DNA from: Alphaproteobacteria bacterium
Lineage (GTDB): Bacteria > Pseudomonadota > Alphaproteobacteria > Rhodobacterales > Rhodobacteraceae
Length of the DNA: 8,551 bases
Direction: 5' to 3'
NCBI GenBank assembly: GCA_003695135.1
Contig: RFIR01000567.1
Location: 1 to 8,551 of the forward strand
Shown here: positions 5,956 to 8,551 of the stretch, one piece after another
How positions within the stretch are numbered: position 1 is the stretch's first letter
Layout: every line of letters starts with the position of its first letter
The notes under the pieces: model-generated
What the model was told of the DNA's origin: nothing
Databases searched by the model: none
Seen by the model: only the letters and a program-made list of their open reading frames with translations
Translations under genes and position numbers: made by a program

Positions 5956-5984
5956 GCGGCGGCGCGGCCAGACTGCGCCGCCGC
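5956..5984 (+). terminator. GC-rich hairpin, candidate terminator after the binding-protein gene
   Basis: GCGGCGGCGC (5956-5965) and GCGCCGCCGC (5975-5984) form a perfect 10-bp stem with a 9-nt loop, starting 18 nt after the TAA stop. The downstream tract is only CCGTTTC (TTT at 5991-5993), not a real U-run, so it may be a weak intrinsic terminator, an mRNA-protecting hairpin or an attenuating element rather than a full stop. Confidence 0.5.
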
Positions 5985-6046
5985 AGTCCGTTTCGGGCCA
6001 TGGCAGCCCCGCCGCAGCCTCCCGCTGTCGCTCGATGATCTGGAAA

Positions 6047-6060
6047 GTCGGATTTCGGAC
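6047..6060. promoter_or_regulatory. Imperfect dyad GTCnGA-N2-TCnGAC upstream of soxD
   Basis: The 14-bp sequence GTCGGATTTCGGAC is symmetric at 10 of 14 positions and also contains a direct repeat TCGGA-TT-TCGGA. It lies about 75 bp upstream of the soxD ATG in the least GC-rich part of the gap, where an operator would be expected if the sox genes have their own promoter. It is short and unproven. Confidence 0.3.
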
Positions 6061-6135
6061 AGTATGGTGGGCACGGCTGGCCCAGAACATCGCTCGAAGG
6101 CGCCGAGGACCGGCCGGAAGCGGCGAGAGGATGCC

Positions 6136-6459
6136 ATGCTGCAACTGACCTGCCCGTATTGCGGGGTGACGGGCGAAGAGACCGAATTCATGCCCGGCGG
6201 CGAGGCGCATCTGAAGCGTTTCGGCCCGGGCTCGAGCGATGAGGAATTCGAGGCCTATCTCTTCCTGCGCAAGAACCCCAAGGGGGTGCATTTCGAGCGC
6301 TGGCGTCACGCCTTCGGCTGCGGCAAGTGGTTTCATGCCGCGCGCTGCACCGCGACGCTGGAGGTGTTCGGCACCTATCCGGCCCAGACCGAGGCGCCGC
6401 CAGAGGAGATCCTGCAGGCGATCCGCGACCGCCGCCCGGGCTGGAGATACGCGCCATGA
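6136..6459 (+). CDS. soxD: Sarcosine oxidase delta subunit (zinc-binding small subunit)
   Basis: Encodes 107 aa, slightly longer than the roughly 85-100 aa usual for SoxD. The N-terminal TCPYCG (C6, C9) and the later WRHAFGCGKWFHAAR (H58, C62) supply the three Cys and one His that bind zinc in the heterotetrameric enzyme. The conserved block between them, with EFEAYLFLRKNPKG and ERWRH, is diagnostic of the family. SoxD is a small structural subunit that packs with the alpha and beta subunits; it has no catalysis of its own. The ATG at 6136 has GAGAGG 5 nt upstream and gives the classical MLxLxCPYCG start; an out-of-frame ATG at 6131 is rejected. It overlaps soxA by 4 bp. Normally soxB lies directly upstream; here a sugar-binding protein gene does. 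Confidence 0.93.
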   Translation: MLQLTCPYCGVTGEETEFMPGGEAHLKRFGPGSSDEEFEAYLFLRKNPKGVHFERWRHAFGCGKWFHAARCTATLEVFGTYPAQTEAPPEEILQAIRDRRPGWRYAP

Positions 6460-8551
6460 GCCACCGTCTGAGCGAGGGGGGCGCGCTGATCGACCGTGAC
6501 CGGCCGGTGCGGTTTTCCTTCAACGGCCGGCAGATGCAGGGGTTTGAGGGCGACACGCTGGCCTCGGCGCTTCTGGCCAACGGGCAGATGCTGGTCGGCC
6601 GGTCTTTCAAGTATCACCGCCCGCGCGGGCTGATCGCCTCCGGCATCGAGGAGCCGAACGGGCTGATGACGCTCGGCACCGGCACGCGCAGCGAGCCCAA
6701 TCGGGTGGCCACCACCACCGAGCTGTTCGAGGGGCTGGTCGCGCGCTCGCAGAATCACTGGCCGAGCCTGGAGCATGATTTCGGGGCCGCTGCCTCGCTG
6801 GCCGCGCGCTTCCTGCCGGCGGGGTTCTACTACAAGACCTTCATCCATCCGCGCCCGGCCTGGAAGCATCTGTTCGAGCCGGTGATCCGCCGCTCGGCCG
6901 GGCTGGGTCCGGCGCCGGTCGCCGCCGATCCGGATACCTATGAGCATTTCTACCACTTCACCGATGTGCTGGTGGTGGGCGGCGGGATCGCCGGCCTGAC
7001 CGCGGCGCGCGCGGCGGCCGAGACGGGCGCGCGGGTCACGTTGCTCGAGCAGGCGCCGCATTGGGGCGGGCGGGCGCTCACCGATCTGGCAGTCCTCGGC
7101 AACGGGTCGGTCTCCGACTGGGTGAGGGCCGAGCTTGCCGCGCTGCAGGCGATGGCGAACGTGACCCTGCGCAACCGCACCATGGCCGCCGGGGTCTATG
7201 ACCATGGCTATGTGCTGGCCCATGAGCGCATCACCGATCACCGGCCCGATCCGTGCGGGCCCCGCCACCGGCTGTGGCGCATCCGCGCCGGCCGCATCGT
7301 GCTGGCCGCCGGCGCGCTGGAGCGTCCGCTCGCCTTTGCCGGCAACGACCTGCCGGGGGTGATGCTGGCCTCCGCCATGCGCGACTATGTCGGGCTGTGG
7401 GGGGTCGCCCCCGGTCGGCGGGTGGCGCTGGTGACCAATAATGACGACGCCTATCGCAGCGCGCTGGCCCTGCGTCGGGCGGGTTGCGAGGTGCCGGTGA
7501 TTCTCGATGTCCGCCCGGCCATCGCCGCGCCGCTGCTGGAAGAGGCGCGCGCCCACGATTTGCGCGTCGCGCTTGGCCGTGGCGTCGCCAGGGTACGGGG
7601 CAGCGACCGGGTGGAGAGCATCGAGATCTGTGCCGTCCAGGGCGAAGGCATGGCGGTGGAGACGGTGGTCTGCGATGCGCTGGCGATGTCGGGCGGCTGG
7701 TCGCCCGCGGTGCATCTGTGGTCGCATTGCGGCGGCAGGCTGGTCTGGGACGAGGCGCGCGCCTGCTTCCGCCCCGATCCCGACCGCCCGCCGACCGGCG
7801 CGGACGGCGCGGGCTTCGTCATCGCCGCCGGCAGCGCCAATGGCGAGCCGGGAACGGCGGCGGTCCTGCGCGATGCCGCCTCGGCGGGCCGGCGCGCGGC
7901 GGCCGAGCTTGGCTTCACGCCCGCAGCCGAAAGGCCGTTGCCGGCGGTCGAGGAGCCCGGCGAATCCGCGCCCGAGCCGGTCTGGATCATGCCGGCCGCC
8001 GCCCCGCCGAAGCTGCGCGAGAAGGCGTTTCTCGATTTCCAGAACGACGTCAAGGTCTCCGACATCCAGCTCGCCGCGCGCGAGGGCTACGCCAATGTCG
8101 AGCATGCCAAGCGCTACACGACGCTGGGCATGGCCACCGATCAGGGCAAGCTGTCCAACATCAACGGGCTGGGCGTGCTGGCCGATGCCCGCGGCCTGCC
8201 CATCCCGCAGGTCGGCACCACCACCTTCCGCCCGCCCTATGCCAACTACTCCTTCGGCGCCATTGCCGGGGCGGCGCGCGGGCCGCTCTTCAAGCCGATC
8301 CGCCGCGCCGTCACCGATGGCTGGGCCGAGGCGCGCGGCGCGGTGTTCGAGCCCGTGGGCGACTGGCGTCGCGCCTTTGCCTATCCGCGTCCGGGCGAGA
8401 GCGTCGAGGCGGCGGTGCAGCGCGAGGCGCGGCTGGTGCGCAGCGGGGTCGGGCTGCTCGATGCCTCGACGCTCGGCAAGATTCTGGTCCGCGGGCCGGA
8501 TGCGGCGACACTGCTCGACCGCATCTATACCAACATGATGTCGTCCCTGAA
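6456..8551 (+). CDS. soxA: Sarcosine oxidase alpha subunit, N-terminal about 70% (runs off the window)
   Basis: The frame is open from the ATG at 6456, which overlaps the soxD stop, to the window edge: 698 codons of a protein that is usually about 960-1000 aa. A GGAG site (6443-6446) precedes it by 9 nt. An N-terminal 2Fe-2S-like fold without cluster cysteines covers about 15-95 (VRFSFNGR, GDTLASALLANG, GRSFKYHRPRG). The dinucleotide-binding fold begins DVLVVGGGIAGLTAAR (GGGIAG, 175-180), and LVTNNDDAYRSAL (325-337) and PTGADGAGFVIAAGSANGE (446-464) are family blocks. YTTLGMATDQGKLSNINGLG (554-572) and the start of a GcvT/aminomethyltransferase-like domain (from about 606) follow. With SoxB, SoxD and SoxG it would oxidatively demethylate sarcosine or a related N-methyl amine in the cytoplasm, passing the one-carbon unit to tetrahydrofolate. 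The folate-domain C terminus is outside the window. Confidence 0.93.
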   Translation, partial: MSHRLSEGGALIDRDRPVRFSFNGRQMQGFEGDTLASALLANGQMLVGRSFKYHRPRGLIASGIEEPNGLMTLGTGTRSEPNRVATTTELFEGLVARSQNHWPSLEHDFGAAASLAARFLPAGFYYKTFIHPRPAWKHLFEPVIRRSAGLGPAPVAADPDTYEHFYHFTDVLVVGGGIAGLTAARAAAETGARVTLLEQAPHWGGRALTDLAVLGNGSVSDWVRAELAALQAMANVTLRNRTMAAGVYDHGYVLAHERITDHRPDPCGPRHRLWRIRAGRIVLAAGALERPLAFAGNDLPGVMLASAMRDYVGLWGVAPGRRVALVTNNDDAYRSALALRRAGCEVPVILDVRPAIAAPLLEEARAHDLRVALGRGVARVRGSDRVESIEICAVQGEGMAVETVVCDALAMSGGWSPAVHLWSHCGGRLVWDEARACFRPDPDRPPTGADGAGFVIAAGSANGEPGTAAVLRDAASAGRRAAAELGFTPAAERPLPAVEEPGESAPEPVWIMPAAAPPKLREKAFLDFQNDVKVSDIQLAAREGYANVEHAKRYTTLGMATDQGKLSNINGLGVLADARGLPIPQVGTTTFRPPYANYSFGAIAGAARGPLFKPIRRAVTDGWAEARGAVFEPVGDWRRAFAYPRPGESVEAAVQREARLVRSGVGLLDASTLGKILVRGPDAATLLDRIYTNMMSSL

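Larger units (their letters stand above)
5938..6135. other. Gap between the transporter operon and the sox genes
   Basis: This 198-bp stretch has no credible gene. It contains a long GC hairpin shortly after the binding-protein stop (5956-5984), a 14-bp dyad (6047-6060) in a less GC-rich patch, and the soxD ribosome binding site GAGAGG (6125-6130). The arrangement suggests one transcription unit ends and another may begin here. No clear -35/-10 pair is visible. Confidence 0.6.

Noticed and set aside
1..8551. tRNA, rRNA, CRISPR array, insertion sequence, integrase or toxin-antitoxin genes
   Set aside because: Searched by eye on both strands; no repeat arrays, terminal inverted repeats, transposase motifs or RNA gene signatures were seen, and genes are packed with uniform composition.

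Overview
The window is a compact, high-GC stretch (roughly two thirds G+C by eye) of ordinary bacterial coding sequence, most likely from an alphaproteobacterium. The gene families, the string of 4-bp ATGA stop/start overlaps and the sarcosine-oxidase subunits all fit that group; no species can be named. There is no sign of a mobile element, CRISPR array, tRNA or rRNA.

Layout. At the left edge, on the minus strand, are the first 22 codons of an IolE/MocC-like inosose dehydratase or isomerase (68 to 1). A 288-bp divergent intergenic region (69-356) separates it from a plus-strand operon. This region holds an AT-rich promoter-like patch and two inverted repeats that look like operators. The operon reads: IolG/MocA-like inositol 2-dehydrogenase (357-1364), HpcH/HpaI-type class II aldolase (1361-2176), phosphoglycerate-dehydrogenase-like D-2-hydroxyacid dehydrogenase (2177-3166), single-domain sugar ABC ATPase (3163-3903), sugar ABC permease (3900-4916) and periplasmic sugar-binding protein (4951-5937). 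The genes overlap by 4 bp or abut, except for a 34-bp leader with a strong ribosome binding site ahead of the binding protein.

A 198-bp gap (5938-6135) follows. It carries a GC-rich terminator-like hairpin and a second small dyad. It is followed by soxD (6136-6459) and the first 698 codons of soxA (6456 to the window end), the delta and alpha subunits of a heterotetrameric sarcosine-oxidase-type enzyme. soxB, which usually precedes soxD, is not here.

How it may work together (inference): the transporter imports a cyclitol or related polyol. The IolG-like enzyme oxidises one ring hydroxyl, and the divergently encoded IolE-like enzyme dehydrates or isomerises the ketone. The HpaI-type aldolase and the hydroxyacid dehydrogenase then process an open-chain keto acid. 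None of the canonical iolB, iolC, iolD or iolJ genes lies in the window, and the importer ATPase is of the single-domain FrcA type rather than the two-domain RbsA/IatA type. The route may therefore be a variant pathway for an inositol derivative rather than standard myo-inositol breakdown. The sox genes could extend it to an N-methylated or amino compound, or could simply be an unrelated neighbouring operon.
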